A DNA stretch of 64,000 bases from Atopobium massiliense (GTDB lineage: Bacteria > Actinomycetota > Coriobacteriia > Coriobacteriales > Atopobiaceae): the NCBI GenBank assembly GCA_900343135.1, contig OPYK01000001.1:62001-126000 (forward strand), in the 5' to 3' direction. Shown one piece after another: positions 19,342-28,751 of this stretch. Positions within the stretch are counted from its first letter, which is position 1; every line of letters begins with the position of its first letter. The notes beneath the pieces are model-generated. The model made no database searches, was not told where the DNA came from, and saw only the letters and a list, made by a program, of their open reading frames with translations. The position numbers and the translations under genes were made by a program.

Positions 19342-19438
19342 AGCCTCACTTCTTTGGGTACAAACACCCGTGCATCCTGGCAGGTACCCCTATGAGTAAG
19401 ACCGAGGTGCAACTTTTGGTGCAGCGTATATATTCAGC

Positions 19439-20137
19439 CTACAAAATAAACGAGATGAGCGTTGTGTATAAAAATGAAACCACGCTGCGCACGTAGATTG
19501 AAATCACATCAACACCAATAAGCGACGGCAATACATAAAGCACAATCATCAAAATAGGCAGCGCATAGGCATTAAGCTCTTCAAACCGTGCACGCGAGCG
19601 GGGCGGCAACACAAGCGAAATGATGCTAGCACCATCGAGCGGCGGCAAGGGCACAATGTTAAAGGCAAACAGCGCGCAATTACACACAATGTAGCGCTGA
19701 AGAATGTTTTGCGCAGGTAAGATAATACCAATATACTCACTTGCTAGCTGCACATTTGTGCGTGCGCACCACAGAACAGCACCTAAAAGAAGTGTGCCCA
19801 CGAGCGCTTGAAGCAGATTGGATAAAGGCCCTGCAATTGCAACAAGAAACGCATCTACGCGTGGATTTTTAAGGCGACGCGGATTATAAGGCACAGGATT
19901 TGCAAAACCAAATACCGGACCGCCACTAAACGCCATAAGAAGCGGCAGAATAATAGATCCAAATGGGTGGATATGTGTTTTGGGGTTGAGTGTAAGGCGA
20001 CCTGCATCGCGCGCGGTTGTGTCACCGCGCCAAAGCGCGCAAACACCGTGTGCAATTTCGTGAATGATAGATGCAAACACGATAATTGCAATGCTTATAG
20101 CTGCACTTATAAGACTATCAAGGGTAAATCTTGGCAC
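19439..20137 (-). CDS. Site-2-protease-family (M50) membrane metalloprotease
   Basis: The 232-aa integral membrane protein carries the zinc motif HEIAH in its first helix and the distal NIVPLPPLDG motif that supplies the third ligand, both diagnostic for M50 proteases. Four to five more hydrophobic helices are present and there is no PDZ domain, so it belongs to the short YwhC-like group. Members cleave within membranes, sometimes to release anti-sigma factors, but the substrate here is unknown. The start is GTG after AGGATGG. It lies just upstream of scpA, a common actinobacterial arrangement. Confidence 0.88.
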   Translation of the reverse strand: MPRFTLDSLISAAISIAIIVFASIIHEIAHGVCALWRGDTTARDAGRLTLNPKTHIHPFGSIILPLLMAFSGGPVFGFANPVPYNPRRLKNPRVDAFLVAIAGPLSNLLQALVGTLLLGAVLWCARTNVQLASEYIGIILPAQNILQRYIVCNCALFAFNIVPLPPLDGASIISLVLPPRSRARFEELNAYALPILMIVLYVLPSLIGVDVISIYVRSVVSFLYTTLISFIL

Positions 20138-20204
20138 GATACCATCCTATTCATAAAACAGTGTGTAATGTAATCCTACGTAAAGCTGCGCACGCTCGCA
20201 CGTG

Positions 20205-21038
20205 TTATTGACGAAGGCGATACGCCAGTTTCTGCAAAAGAAAATCGAAACATGCACACAGCACAGCAACAAATACAAGATCGCCGCGAAGCACGCCGCC
20301 AAACACAGTGGGAATAACAGCATATCCCAACAAAAATTGCGGAACTAGGCTTTGAACAGCAAGGTTTGCATACATCACAAGCGCCCGCAAGGGGCCAAAT
20401 CCAATCATAGACACCACGCACACAGCCACTTGTGCCCACGAAAACACACGCAAACACCACGCAAGTGCAATGCAACAAAGCGCAAACACATGGCGCAACG
20501 GAAATGGCAAGGAAGAAAGAAGCTCGGATGGCGATGCGGAAGGCACGGTATTGAATGCGTTTTGCGCTGGTGCGGGTGTGCGCTGTGGGCGCTGCGGACT
20601 TGGAACGGCCGCGCGTTGCAGCCGCTGCGGACTTGCAGCAGGTTGCGGCTGCGCATAGCGTGGAGTTTGCGGCTGCGCATAGCGTGGCGCTGCTTGTGGT
20701 TGATACATCCGTGCTTGTGTACGCGGTTCTTGTGGGTACATCGCAGGTTGCTCGTAGTAGGGTTCCTGCTGGTAAGCGTCTTGCGTATAAGCTTGCTGCT
20801 GGTAAGCGTCTTGCTGGTAGGCGTCTTGCGTATAAGCAGCTGCCTGCTGATACGCACGTGGGCGCGGATACACCATCGTTTTTTGCACGTCAGACACAGT
20901 AGGCACGTAAGGCACGTTAGACGCCTCATCTGCACGAGGCACAGGCGCATCAGCATACGCAGCACGAGCGGAGGCGCTATGTCGCGGGCTTGTAGGTTCT
21001 ACATCTTGTGCACCATAACTTTTTGGAATATAGGTCAT
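20205..21038 (-). CDS. Tyr/Gln/Pro-rich repeat protein with C-terminal membrane segments
   Basis: I do not recognise a family. The 277-aa protein has a hydrophilic N-terminal half of low complexity: about five copies of a YTQDAYQQ-like unit (residues about 62-95), then PQ/YAQP and PQRPQR repeats to about 165. The C-terminal 100 residues are hydrophobic, with two to three predicted helices and basic residues at the end. No signal peptide is seen, so the repetitive half may stay in the cytoplasm. The gene overlaps the stop of the YheS-like ABC-F gene (ATGA), suggesting co-translation. The repeats at DNA level (20740-20860) could vary in copy number. Confidence 0.6.
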   Translation of the reverse strand: MTYIPKSYGAQDVEPTSPRHSASARAAYADAPVPRADEASNVPYVPTVSDVQKTMVYPRPRAYQQAAAYTQDAYQQDAYQQQAYTQDAYQQEPYYEQPAMYPQEPRTQARMYQPQAAPRYAQPQTPRYAQPQPAASPQRLQRAAVPSPQRPQRTPAPAQNAFNTVPSASPSELLSSLPFPLRHVFALCCIALAWCLRVFSWAQVAVCVVSMIGFGPLRALVMYANLAVQSLVPQFLLGYAVIPTVFGGVLRGDLVFVAVLCACFDFLLQKLAYRLRQ

Positions 21039-23134
21039 TTGTTTACATCCACTACATCGCTTAGCTCAAGCCACTCTTCTTCGAGCGCTGAGACCTTTTC
21101 TACAAGCGCGTTATATTCGCTCATTACATCGCCAAACGCAGCTTTATCATTATACAAATCGCTATCTGCCAGCTTTTCCTCAAGCTCCGCTTTACGCGCA
21201 GATCCAGCTGCAAGCGCCGCGTCAATTTCGCGAAGCCGCTTTTTTTCTTGCGCGTGCTTTTTGTTGGCAGCATTGCGCGCCTGCGCCTCAAGTCGTCGTT
21301 GTTCCTTCGTCTTAACATTCCTACCAGGTGTTTTTCCCTCAGGATTGGTCGACTTTCCATCCACACCAGCGGGAGAATGCTCGCCGTAAGCACGTGCGCC
21401 TGCCGCTGCGATAACGGGCGTGCGCGCTATACCCGCTTGTTCTTCGGCCGCATCGCGTGTCTTAAGATCCTCTTTTTTATAGAGATAATACTCATAGTCG
21501 CCATCGAACAAGCGAACATGACCATCTGACACTTCAATAATTTTTGTTGCAACATTGCGTACCAAGTGCTCGTCGTGACTTACCACCACGAGCGTACCCT
21601 CAAACGTAGAAAGTGCGTGCTCAAGCACATCAACCGAATCGATATCGAGGTGGTTGGTAGGCTCATCCAAACAAAGCAGCGGTGCGGGGTGCACAAGCAT
21701 GCACGCAAGCGCCAACCGCGCGCGCTCGCCGCCCGAAAGCACCGATACGTGTTTATCCACATCGTCGCCGTGGAACAAAAACGCACCTAACAGCTGTCTA
21801 TGCTGCGTTGTTGTCCACGCAGGATTGGCGTCTATCATTTCTTGCAAGGCTGTATGCGCGGCATTAAGCGCCTCAAGCTGATGCTGAGCATAATACGCAA
21901 CTTCAACATGCTTGCCCTGCTCAATAGTACCGCTCGTCGGCTCCTCAAAGCCACATAGCAGTTTCATAAGTGTTGTTTTACCTGCACCGTTAGGTCCAAC
22001 CAGCGCCACTTTGTCGCCACGATACAAAGTAAAATTAGAATCGCTCCACACCACATGCTCGCCAAAACGTTTGGAGAGCTGGTGGACATCAACCACCATA
22101 TCGCCCGTACGCGGCGGCGCAGGAAAGCGGAAATGCACTTTTTTAGAAGCTTGCGGCAGCACCACAAGTTCTTGCTGTATGTGTTCAAGCCGTCGAATGC
22201 GCTCTTGTACCTGTTTTGCCTTGGTTGGTTTATAACGAAATCTTTCAATAAATGTTTGCAGATGATTAATGTCGCTGAGCTGACGCGCACGTTTGGCAGT
22301 GAGCTGAGCAAGATTATCTTCGCGCTGATGCAAATAGCTTGAATAATTGCCCGTGTACGTCATAAGTCGCTTGTTTTCGATTGCTGCAATATGCGAAACA
22401 CAGGCATCCATAAACGCGCGATCGTGCGAAACAATGAGTACGCAGCCTGTATACGAGCTTAAGAAGCTCTCAAGCCAGCGAACACTTTCGAGGTCGAGGT
22501 GGTTTGTAGGCTCGTCGAGTAGCAACAAATCGGGGTGTTTAAGAAGAAGCTTCGCTAAGGAAATACGCATCTGCCAGCCGCCCGAAAATTCACAGGCAGG
22601 CTTATTAAAATCGTCAACAACAAAGCCCAAACCAGCAAGAATTTGCTTAGCGCGTGCTTCAAGCTCATAGCCACCAAGCTGCTCAAAGCGGCTTTGGTTT
22701 TTGCCGTAGCTGTCGAGAAGCTCGTCGATGTGTGCTTGCGCAGTTTGCTTTGTTTCGGTTGATGCTTGCTGCACATGCATGTCTTGCTGCGCATCCGATA
22801 TATGCAGCTGCGAAAGCTCTTGTTCCTGCTCAACCAAGCGCCGCTTTAACGCCTGAATTTCTTCGGCAGAACGTATAACTTCCTGAAGCGCCGTTGTGTT
22901 ATCAGCGAGTGTTGTTTCCTGCTCAAGATACCCAATTGTTACGTCTTTTGCATACGACACACTGCCGCAATCAAGCGATTCAAGCTTCATAAGCACGCGC
23001 AACAACGTTGTTTTACCTGCGCCATTAGGCCCAACAAGTGCCCAGCGCTGGTTTGCATTGAGCTGCAGCGTAACCTGCGTCCACAACAGCTGCGACGCAA
23101 ATGATTTTTCTATTGAATCGACAAGAGCGATCAA
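21035..23134 (-). CDS. ABC-F family ATPase, YheS-like
   Basis: This 699-aa soluble protein has two ABC domains: GPNGAGKTT twice, [15 protein letters not shown] and [11 protein letters not shown] in domain 1, [15 protein letters not shown] and [11 protein letters not shown] in domain 2. The FSGGW signature and the basic linker that follows domain 1 point to the YheS branch. A C-terminal coiled coil of about 90 residues closes the protein. ABC-F proteins act on the ribosome, relieving stalls. The start is a TTG: AAGGAG lies six bases ahead of it, while the nearby ATG is in another frame. It is the second ABC-F gene in this window and of a different branch from that at 4730. Confidence 0.85.
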   Translation of the reverse strand: MIALVDSIEKSFASQLLWTQVTLQLNANQRWALVGPNGAGKTTLLRVLMKLESLDCGSVSYAKDVTIGYLEQETTLADNTTALQEVIRSAEEIQALKRRLVEQEQELSQLHISDAQQDMHVQQASTETKQTAQAHIDELLDSYGKNQSRFEQLGGYELEARAKQILAGLGFVVDDFNKPACEFSGGWQMRISLAKLLLKHPDLLLLDEPTNHLDLESVRWLESFLSSYTGCVLIVSHDRAFMDACVSHIAAIENKRLMTYTGNYSSYLHQREDNLAQLTAKRARQLSDINHLQTFIERFRYKPTKAKQVQERIRRLEHIQQELVVLPQASKKVHFRFPAPPRTGDMVVDVHQLSKRFGEHVVWSDSNFTLYRGDKVALVGPNGAGKTTLMKLLCGFEEPTSGTIEQGKHVEVAYYAQHQLEALNAAHTALQEMIDANPAWTTTQHRQLLGAFLFHGDDVDKHVSVLSGGERARLALACMLVHPAPLLCLDEPTNHLDIDSVDVLEHALSTFEGTLVVVSHDEHLVRNVATKIIEVSDGHVRLFDGDYEYYLYKKEDLKTRDAAEEQAGIARTPVIAAAGARAYGEHSPAGVDGKSTNPEGKTPGRNVKTKEQRRLEAQARNAANKKHAQEKKRLREIDAALAAGSARKAELEEKLADSDLYNDKAAFGDVMSEYNALVEKVSALEEEWLELSDVVDVNK

Positions 23135-23194
23135 CCATATCTCCTTATGCTACAGGTACCAATCAAAAGCTGCACGTATATCACGCGCTCGCCT

Positions 23195-23223
23195 ATTATA
23201 ACACGCTTTACGTGCGCACAAAA
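23195..23223 (-). promoter_or_regulatory. Putative promoter of the YheS-like gene
   Basis: A perfect TATAAT (minus strand, 23195-23200) lies about 60 bases upstream of the TTG start, with a weak TTTTGT at 23218-23223 at 17-base spacing. It faces away from the ECF transporter genes, so this 216-base gap is a divergent promoter region. Confidence 0.45.
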
Positions 23224-23350
23224 AAGCTCCGCTGTGCGTACGCGCGGAGGAAAAGTTGCATGTGGTTTACTCATGTGTTTTAACATTATCGTAGACGTTT
23301 GTGGTTTAGTACTATATACACATTTGCAGCGCAAGAAAGCAGGTAGCAAA

Positions 23351-23965
23351 ATGAACCACACACCAAATGGCACACTCAAGATAAAAGACCTCACGCTTAT
23401 TGGAATTTTTCTTGTTATCTATTACATCATCATCGGCATCGCAAGCATGACGGCGGTATTTTGTGCAATGGCAGCAAACAGCGTAGCCGTCTCGCTCGCA
23501 TGCTTTGCGCTTGCCCCGCTTAGCTGCGGCGTTATCACAGGCCCGTTGGTTATTCTTCTTATGACAAAAATCCAAAAACCCTGGGGCTTTTTTGTCTTTG
23601 GTATTATTCCTACGTTTTTACTTGCGTTTACCGGTCACACGTTTATTGTGCCGCTCGTGGGCGTAGTGTTTGTGGCCGCCGCCGAGGGTATCTTGCGCGC
23701 GGGGCACTACACGTCGTTTCGCGCAATGCTTGCATCATGTTCGGTGTTCAACATTTGGACTACCCTGCCTTTAGTTGCTGTATTTTTTAGCGAAAAAATG
23801 CAAACGTCCATGATTAAAAAGATGGGCACCGACCTGTTTTCGCATGTATTTACCGTGCCACATATTGCACTCATTATGGTTGTAGCTCTTATTGCGGGCG
23901 CGCTCGGAGCCCTGCTCGGCCACGCTATGCTTAAAAAGCATTTTGAGAAAGCCGGCATCGCATAA
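23351..23965 (+). CDS. ECF transporter S component, Trep_Strep (MptD-like) family
   Basis: The 204-aa protein is hydrophobic with five to six predicted helices. It begins LKIKDLTLIGIFLVIYY and carries GPLVILLMTKIQKPW and FTGH, which resemble the Trep_Strep family of substrate-binding membrane subunits. The frame is open to 23147, but the ATG at 23351 with AGCAGGTAG before it fits family length. It is followed by T and A components on the same strand, so it should be the substrate-specific part of a vitamin- or cofactor-type importer. No riboswitch was recognised upstream, so the ligand is unknown. Confidence 0.82.
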   Translation: MNHTPNGTLKIKDLTLIGIFLVIYYIIIGIASMTAVFCAMAANSVAVSLACFALAPLSCGVITGPLVILLMTKIQKPWGFFVFGIIPTFLLAFTGHTFIVPLVGVVFVAAAEGILRAGHYTSFRAMLASCSVFNIWTTLPLVAVFFSEKMQTSMIKKMGTDLFSHVFTVPHIALIMVVALIAGALGALLGHAMLKKHFEKAGIA

Positions 23966-24106
23966 GGCTGCGCATAGCACGGCCACTCGTACGTATAGCC
24001 ACTTGCACGTGCAACTGTTGCCACGATGCATGACCAACTTGCTGATTAATACGACGCCGCAAGCAGTACACAAACACAAACAATCGCAACCACCAAGGGT
24101 ACAAGC

Positions 24107-24841
24107 ATGCAGATATGCCACGTTACAAACCATAGCCCGTTTCACCCACTCACAAAAATGGCTGCCACCATACTTTTAGGCTTTACGCCACTTGTGAGCA
24201 TGCACGCTAACCTATCCTGGCTTCTTGTGGTAGTTTTCGCTGGCATATTTATGCTTGAGCGGCGCTATAAGGATGCCCTCTCAGCGCTTATATGGTATGC
24301 GCTGCTGGCGGGTTTTATTGCGTATGCCGATACGTGCATGGCAGCTGCTGGTACGGGTGGTTTTATGGAGGCACCCATACGCGTTATGTATTCGTTTATC
24401 TACATGCTCAAGGTATTTTACGTGCCCATGCTTGCAGCAAAGTGGCTTATAATCACAACCGATGTTGGCAATATGCTTGCAGCGCTCGACAGCATCCGTG
24501 TACCAAGCGCTATAAGCATTCCACTATGTGTTATGGTGCGATTTTTCCCTGCATATAAAGAGGACAACCGTGCTATAAAACAGGCGCTTACCATGCGCGA
24601 TATAACACTTCGCCGCCCGCTCATGTATGCAGAACGATTTTGCGTGCCAATGCTTATATTATCGTGTCAATTGGCCGATGAGCTGGCGAAAGCCGCAGAA
24701 ACAAAAGGGATTGCAAATCCCACGCCAAAAACGCATTATCGGCAATGTCACTTTCATGCATGTGATGGCGTGTGCCTCGGAGTGATGCTTGCCTGCATTA
24801 TGCTTGTCTGCGTATGTGGAGGTTTGTGGTGCTCTCGATAA
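24107..24841 (+). CDS. ECF transporter T component (CbiQ/EcfT family)
   Basis: This 244-aa membrane protein has four to five hydrophobic helices, and a cytoplasmic loop with the two coupling motifs of the family: ALTMRDI-type and AAETKGIANP (consensus Ala-Arg-Gly-like motif, here ETKG). These contact the ATPase. AAGGG lies seven bases before the ATG. The C-terminus has an unusual Cys/His-rich stretch (residues about 217-228) before a last helix. The gene overlaps the ATPase gene by 13 bases. Confidence 0.85.
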   Translation: MQICHVTNHSPFHPLTKMAATILLGFTPLVSMHANLSWLLVVVFAGIFMLERRYKDALSALIWYALLAGFIAYADTCMAAAGTGGFMEAPIRVMYSFIYMLKVFYVPMLAAKWLIITTDVGNMLAALDSIRVPSAISIPLCVMVRFFPAYKEDNRAIKQALTMRDITLRRPLMYAERFCVPMLILSCQLADELAKAAETKGIANPTPKTHYRQCHFHACDGVCLGVMLACIMLVCVCGGLWCSR

Positions 24842-26388
24842 GAAATTTGTCTTTGTACTACCCCGATAAAACCTCATGCAGAAACGCCGACGCGCAGATA
24901 ACCGTGCAGATGGACGGCGTTGGAGCTCAAAAGCCTACCCTTCAAAAGCCTACCCTTTGCAACATTTCGTTTAGCGTGCAGCAGGGCGAATGCGTTGTGC
25001 TGTGCGGCACAAGCGGCTCGGGAAAATCGAGCTTGCTTCACGCCATAAATGGACTTGCCACGCGCTATTATAACGCCCGCATAACGGGGCAGATACGCTG
25101 CAATGGAGCCGAGCTTACCTCTCTTCATATATATGAAATATCGCAGCTGATAGCAAGCGTGTTTCAAAATCCGAAAACGTCGTTTTTTAATGTGAATACA
25201 ACAATGGAGCTTGTGTTTGCGCTCGAAAACATGGGCGTAGACCCTGGGGAAATGCAGCGGCGCATCGATGCGCTGGCGCAGCGCATACCTATTGCACATC
25301 TTCTAAACCGTGATATTTTTGCGCTTTCGGGTGGCGAAAAGCAGCTCCTTGCAATAGCTGCAGCCTACATCACCTGCGGACCTGTCATTGTGCTCGATGA
25401 GCCGTCGTCGAACTTAGATGCGGAGCTGATAGATGCCATGGCAAAGCTCTTAGCTATCCTCAAATCGCAACACGTAAGCCTCATTATTGCGGAGCATCGC
25501 CTGTACTACGCCATGGACATTGCAGATAGGGTCATTGTACTTGAGCATGGTCATGTGTGCATGGATACGTCGGCGCGAGCGTTTTGTGCGTTGGGCGAAG
25601 ATGAACGGCAGCGTATGGGTTTGCGGTGCATTACAAAGCCGCAGCTCGCAGCCCGGTTTGCGCAACCGCTAGCGCAAGGTGCGGAGTGCGTGACGGGTAC
25701 GGAGCTTACGGCAGGTGCGGAGCTTAAGCCGCAGCATATCGAATATCTCACCATATCTCATGTTGAGTTTGCTTTTTCCGCAACGCATAAGTTGTGCATT
25801 AACGAGTACCCTTTGTATGACCATTGCATTTATGGCATAGTTGGCAAAAATGGTGTTGGAAAATCCACGCTCTTGCGCGCGCTTATGGGCCTACAAAAAG
25901 GCGCTACCGTTACGCGCAGGCAAGCGTGCGGTAAAAACGCAGGTAAACGCCTTAGTCGCCGCGCACTTTCGCGGTACGCAAGTTGGGTTATGCAAGACGT
26001 AAGTTATCAATTTTTTATGGAGAGCGCTGCTGAGGAACTTTGTTTTGGTACGAATGTTAAACCCTGTGAGCTTACAGACCCGCATAGCCAGGCATATGCC
26101 CTGTTAAGCAACCTTAATTTGCTTCAATATATTACAAAGCATCCGTTTTCGCTTTCAGGCGGACAAAAGCAGAGGCTGGCAATTGCAGTTGCGCTTTTGC
26201 AGCAAAGGGATGTGGTGTTTATGGATGAGCCTACAAGCGGCATGGATTTTGAGCACATGATGCGCATATCGCGCGTGCTGGCGTCGGCGAAGGCACACAA
26301 ACACCTTATTGTTATTGTTTCACATGATATTGAATTTTTAAACGCAACTGCCGATTATATTATTAACGTGGAAGACTATTGTGCGTAA
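24829..26388 (+). CDS. ECF transporter ATPase, two fused ABC domains (EcfA1A2-like)
   Basis: The 519-aa protein fuses both ATPases that energise an ECF importer. Domain 1 has GTSGSGKSS, LSGGEKQLL and VIVLDEPSSNLD. Domain 2, from about residue 310, has GKNGVGKST, LSGGQKQRL and VVFMDEPTSGMD. The GTG start at 24829 is supported by GGAGG six bases ahead; the longer frame from 24772 lies inside the T-component gene and has no such site. Together with the two preceding genes it forms a complete dedicated S-T-AA importer, rather than relying on a shared energising module. Confidence 0.9.
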   Translation: MLSIRNLSLYYPDKTSCRNADAQITVQMDGVGAQKPTLQKPTLCNISFSVQQGECVVLCGTSGSGKSSLLHAINGLATRYYNARITGQIRCNGAELTSLHIYEISQLIASVFQNPKTSFFNVNTTMELVFALENMGVDPGEMQRRIDALAQRIPIAHLLNRDIFALSGGEKQLLAIAAAYITCGPVIVLDEPSSNLDAELIDAMAKLLAILKSQHVSLIIAEHRLYYAMDIADRVIVLEHGHVCMDTSARAFCALGEDERQRMGLRCITKPQLAARFAQPLAQGAECVTGTELTAGAELKPQHIEYLTISHVEFAFSATHKLCINEYPLYDHCIYGIVGKNGVGKSTLLRALMGLQKGATVTRRQACGKNAGKRLSRRALSRYASWVMQDVSYQFFMESAAEELCFGTNVKPCELTDPHSQAYALLSNLNLLQYITKHPFSLSGGQKQRLAIAVALLQQRDVVFMDEPTSGMDFEHMMRISRVLASAKAHKHLIVIVSHDIEFLNATADYIINVEDYCA

Positions 26389-26516
26389 GGGCCGTAATTG
26401 TATACACGTGCGGATGTATAAAAAAGAGCCTATGCAGGCACTTTGATTAACCAAATTAAATTGTGGTACAGTGATGTTAACAAGCGTAGCTACTTCGGGG
26501 TTCAGCCCTATCGTAG

Positions 26517-26981
26517 TTACGCTTCGTTATATATTACATGGTATTTTCCGTCTCTCCCGATAAAAGACGCCCGATTCACATGTCGAGCTTTTAGCTGTTT
26601 CCTCAACGCTTCGGATATTTCCTCATCAGTGAATAAAGAATCAGTGGCGTCAAAATTGCACGACTTAAAGCCAATTTTCCTTTTTGAGTTGTGCAGGTCT
26701 TTTTTGATTCTTTTCTCCAGATTGGAAACGCCACTTAGGCTCTTAAGCTCAATACCATTAACGAGGTCTGTTTTCCCAATAATTTTTTGCCTTGCTGTAC
26801 CCTTGGTTTTCTCATCTATCTCATAATCAACTTGAAACACACACTTAATACCATGCTGCGACAAACGCTTTGCTTGCTCAATTTCATGAGGTTGTGCGTT
26901 CTTCTTAGCAAGCTTATTCTCAAACTCAATCTTCGGCACTTTGCCTGTGAGCACCCAGTCGGCGTCGCGCAAACACGGCAA
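26517..26981 (-). pseudogene. Truncated CdiA-CT-like nuclease toxin domain (orphan remnant)
   Basis: The 154-codon frame resembles the C-terminal nuclease domains of contact-dependent inhibition and phage MuF-type toxins. It has a helical start with EIEQAKRLSQHGIKCVF, a core TDLVNGIELKSL that fits the D-x(n)-E-x-K pattern of PD-(D/E)XK nucleases, and an end with FIGRDGKYHVIY. Family assignment is from memory of such patterns and needs a profile search. No ATG or GTG and no ribosome binding site exists at the 5' end: the frame opens at a TAA at 27003-27005 and the only start is TTG. Such domains normally sit at the end of large proteins, so this looks like a severed tail. Codon use is Lys/Asn-rich and AT-richer than its neighbours. 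No immunity gene is seen beside it. Confidence 0.55.
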
Positions 26982-27046
26982 TACGCTTTTACACAGATTG
27001 TTTTACATTTATGCAGGTAAATAGGGGTATTTAATAAGAAAAAGAG

Positions 27047-27121
27047 TGGTGGGCGATGCGGGATTTGAACCCACGACCCCTTCCGTGTGAAGGAAGTGCT
27101 CTACCCCTGAGCCAATCGCCC
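27047..27121 (-). tRNA. tRNA-Val (CAC anticodon)
   Basis: A 75-nt cloverleaf with encoded CCA: acceptor GGGCGAT with ATCGCCC, D arm GCTC/GAGC, anticodon stem CTTCC/GGAAG around TTCACAC, and T arm GTGGG TTCAAAT CCCGC. The anticodon CAC reads valine GUG. The toxin remnant lies just downstream of its 3' end, a position typical of integrated elements, but no duplicated attachment sequence was found. Confidence 0.96.
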
Positions 27122-27342
27122 ACAAGCTTCTCTTGCAAGAAGTACGTAAGTATCATAACAAAAAAACGCGATATGCGCACGCGTATTATGAACCTACACA
27201 TCAATGCCAACTTTGTACAACAGTAAATGCATGCTAGACGCACGTCTACGTGTGCTGTGTGTGCAGGTGCACAAGGACACATTCTGTACAAGTATGCGTT
27301 TTAGACGTATTTGTAGTGAACGCCTATGTCGGCTATTGCTTG

Positions 27343-27753
27343 CTACAGTTCGTCTTCATCATCTACCGCAGAGGCTGCCAAAACATCATTAACGCATACA
27401 ATCATCTGCTGAGCTGCACTACATAAAGCCTGGTGCGACTCAATAGCATCGCCATTAATAAAATTAATAACCATGGGCATATTCATGCCGGCATATAACG
27501 TAATGTGTTTGCCTTCAAGCACAAGGCGGCTTACAACATTACACGGTGTACCGCCCATCAGATCGGCAAATACAATAAAAGAATCGAGGTCTCGGGTTAC
27601 GTCCTCAAAACGCGTTAGAAAATCAACCTGTCCTTCGCATTCATATAGCCCAACTGTACGAATATGCTTTTGCGGTCCCATAATCATTTCAACCGCAGAC
27701 TTTAAGCCAGCAGCGAGATCGCCATGACTTACCAGTACAAGATCCTGTGACAT
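27343..27753 (-). CDS. PTS mannose-family EIIA component
   Basis: This 136-aa cytoplasmic protein accepts phosphate from HPr on His10 (VLVSHGDLAAGL) and passes it to EIIB. It has the family's FADLMGGTPCNV motif and INFINGD. The ATG at 27753 follows GGAGGT at seven bases; the frame extends eight codons further but without support. It is the last gene of the PTS cluster but is set apart from EIID by 173 bases containing a long hairpin and a good promoter, so it may be made separately. Confidence 0.92.
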   Translation of the reverse strand: MSQDLVLVSHGDLAAGLKSAVEMIMGPQKHIRTVGLYECEGQVDFLTRFEDVTRDLDSFIVFADLMGGTPCNVVSRLVLEGKHITLYAGMNMPMVINFINGDAIESHQALCSAAQQMIVCVNDVLAASAVDDEDEL

Positions 27754-27779
27754 AGATTTTACCTCCACCATACACAACC

Positions 27780-27808
27780 ATTATAGAAAACACACCACAT
27801 CGCGTAAA
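27780..27808 (-). promoter_or_regulatory. Putative promoter of the PTS EIIA gene
   Basis: TATAAT at 27780-27785 and TTTACG at 27803-27808 are spaced by 17 bases on the minus strand, about 27 bases upstream of the EIIA start codon. This suggests EIIA has its own transcript besides any readthrough from the upstream PTS genes. Confidence 0.55.
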
Positions 27809-27867
27809 ACAAGCCGACAACACACTATAATCGCAATAACATCCCAGTTCGGACTTTATGCAGACGC

Positions 27868-27905
27868 CCGTATAAGCAGGAACACAACTGTAGCTGCTTA
27901 TACGG
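27868..27905. repeat. 12-bp perfect inverted repeat (hairpin) between PTS EIID and EIIA
   Basis: CCGTATAAGCAG at 27868-27879 is followed after 14 bases by its exact complement at 27894-27905. The RNA of the minus strand would form a 12-bp stem just after the EIID stop codon. No T tract follows, so it is not a standard terminator. It could stabilise the upstream mRNA 3' end, act in factor-assisted termination, or be a protein-binding palindrome. Confidence 0.7.
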
Positions 27906-27926
27906 ACACAACAAATGACAGGTAAA

Positions 27927-28751
27927 CTATTTACCTAAAATACCAAGGCCGCCCAACACAATGCATACAATCAAAACAATAAAAATCGCTTTGGTTGACG
28001 TCATATTCTTCTTACCCAAAAGCCAATACACAGCACCAGTAATTGCGGCAGGTAGTAGGCGTGGAAGAATCATGTTAAGGTTGTTTTGAATGTTAAAGGC
28101 AACGTCACCAATGTGGGGAACGGCAACAATTTGCACATTAACCATAGTTGCGACAAGTGCACCAACCATAAACACACCAAGAAGCGTAACAGCATCGGTG
28201 ATAGCTTGTAGTTTACCTTGCATTGTTGTAACTAACGCTGTACCCTCGCGATATGCGTATTCAAGCTGTTTCCAACGAAATACCATAACAACGATTTGAG
28301 CGATAATCCAAATAAAAATACCAACGGGGTTACCCTGCATTGCCATATTAGCAGCAAGTGCACCAAAAATAGCAGGAATAAGTGCACCAAAAATAGCGTC
28401 ACCAATAGCAGCAAACGAACCCATTAAACCAGCTTTAAGTCCAGTAACACTGTCAAGGCTTTTGACGCCTTGTTTTTCCTCTAAAGCAAGATCGATACCG
28501 GTAACTACAGTGTTAAAAAAGTTAGAAGTGTTAAAAAACTGTGTATGTGTTTTCATAACCTTCTTGAGCTCATCGGTACCATCGCCGTACATTTTGCGCA
28601 ATTGAGGAAGAATAGTGTACAAATAGCCAGAACCCTGCATGCGCTCGTAATTCCATCCAAGCTGAAATCCCAAAAGCGATCGGCGGTTAATCTGTTTAAA
28701 GTCCTCATGTGTAAGTTTATATGAAGTGTTGTTGTTATTAGAGCTCGTCAT
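27927..28751 (-). CDS. PTS mannose-family EIID membrane component
   Basis: EIID is one of the two membrane subunits of mannose-type PTS permeases. The 274-aa protein begins with the family region HEDFKQINRRSLLGFQLGWNYE (positions about 14-35), contains GLKAGLMGSFAAIGDA and ends with hydrophobic helices. The ATG at 28751 was chosen because AAGGAG precedes it; a GTG seven codons earlier overlaps that site. It overlaps the EIIC gene by 14 bases. Confidence 0.92.
   Translation of the reverse strand: MTSSNNNNTSYKLTHEDFKQINRRSLLGFQLGWNYERMQGSGYLYTILPQLRKMYGDGTDELKKVMKTHTQFFNTSNFFNTVVTGIDLALEEKQGVKSLDSVTGLKAGLMGSFAAIGDAIFGALIPAIFGALAANMAMQGNPVGIFIWIIAQIVVMVFRWKQLEYAYREGTALVTTMQGKLQAITDAVTLLGVFMVGALVATMVNVQIVAVPHIGDVAFNIQNNLNMILPRLLPAAITGAVYWLLGKKNMTSTKAIFIVLIVCIVLGGLGILGK

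Noticed and set aside
20352-21389. Plus-strand frame of 345 codons
   Set aside because: It is antisense to the repeat protein and the ABC-F gene. Its length follows from the repeats and codon bias of the real genes.
23225-23350. Riboswitch in front of the ECF importer
   Set aside because: A GC-rich stretch with gcgc words is present, but no conserved core of a known cofactor riboswitch could be recognised.
26420-26441. Terminator of the toxin remnant
   Set aside because: A GCCT/AGGC stem of only four base pairs precedes six T on the minus strand; too weak to call.
26389-27340. Search for attachment-site duplication around tRNA-Val
   Set aside because: No repeat of the tRNA 3' end was found on either side of the toxin remnant, so an integration event is not demonstrated.
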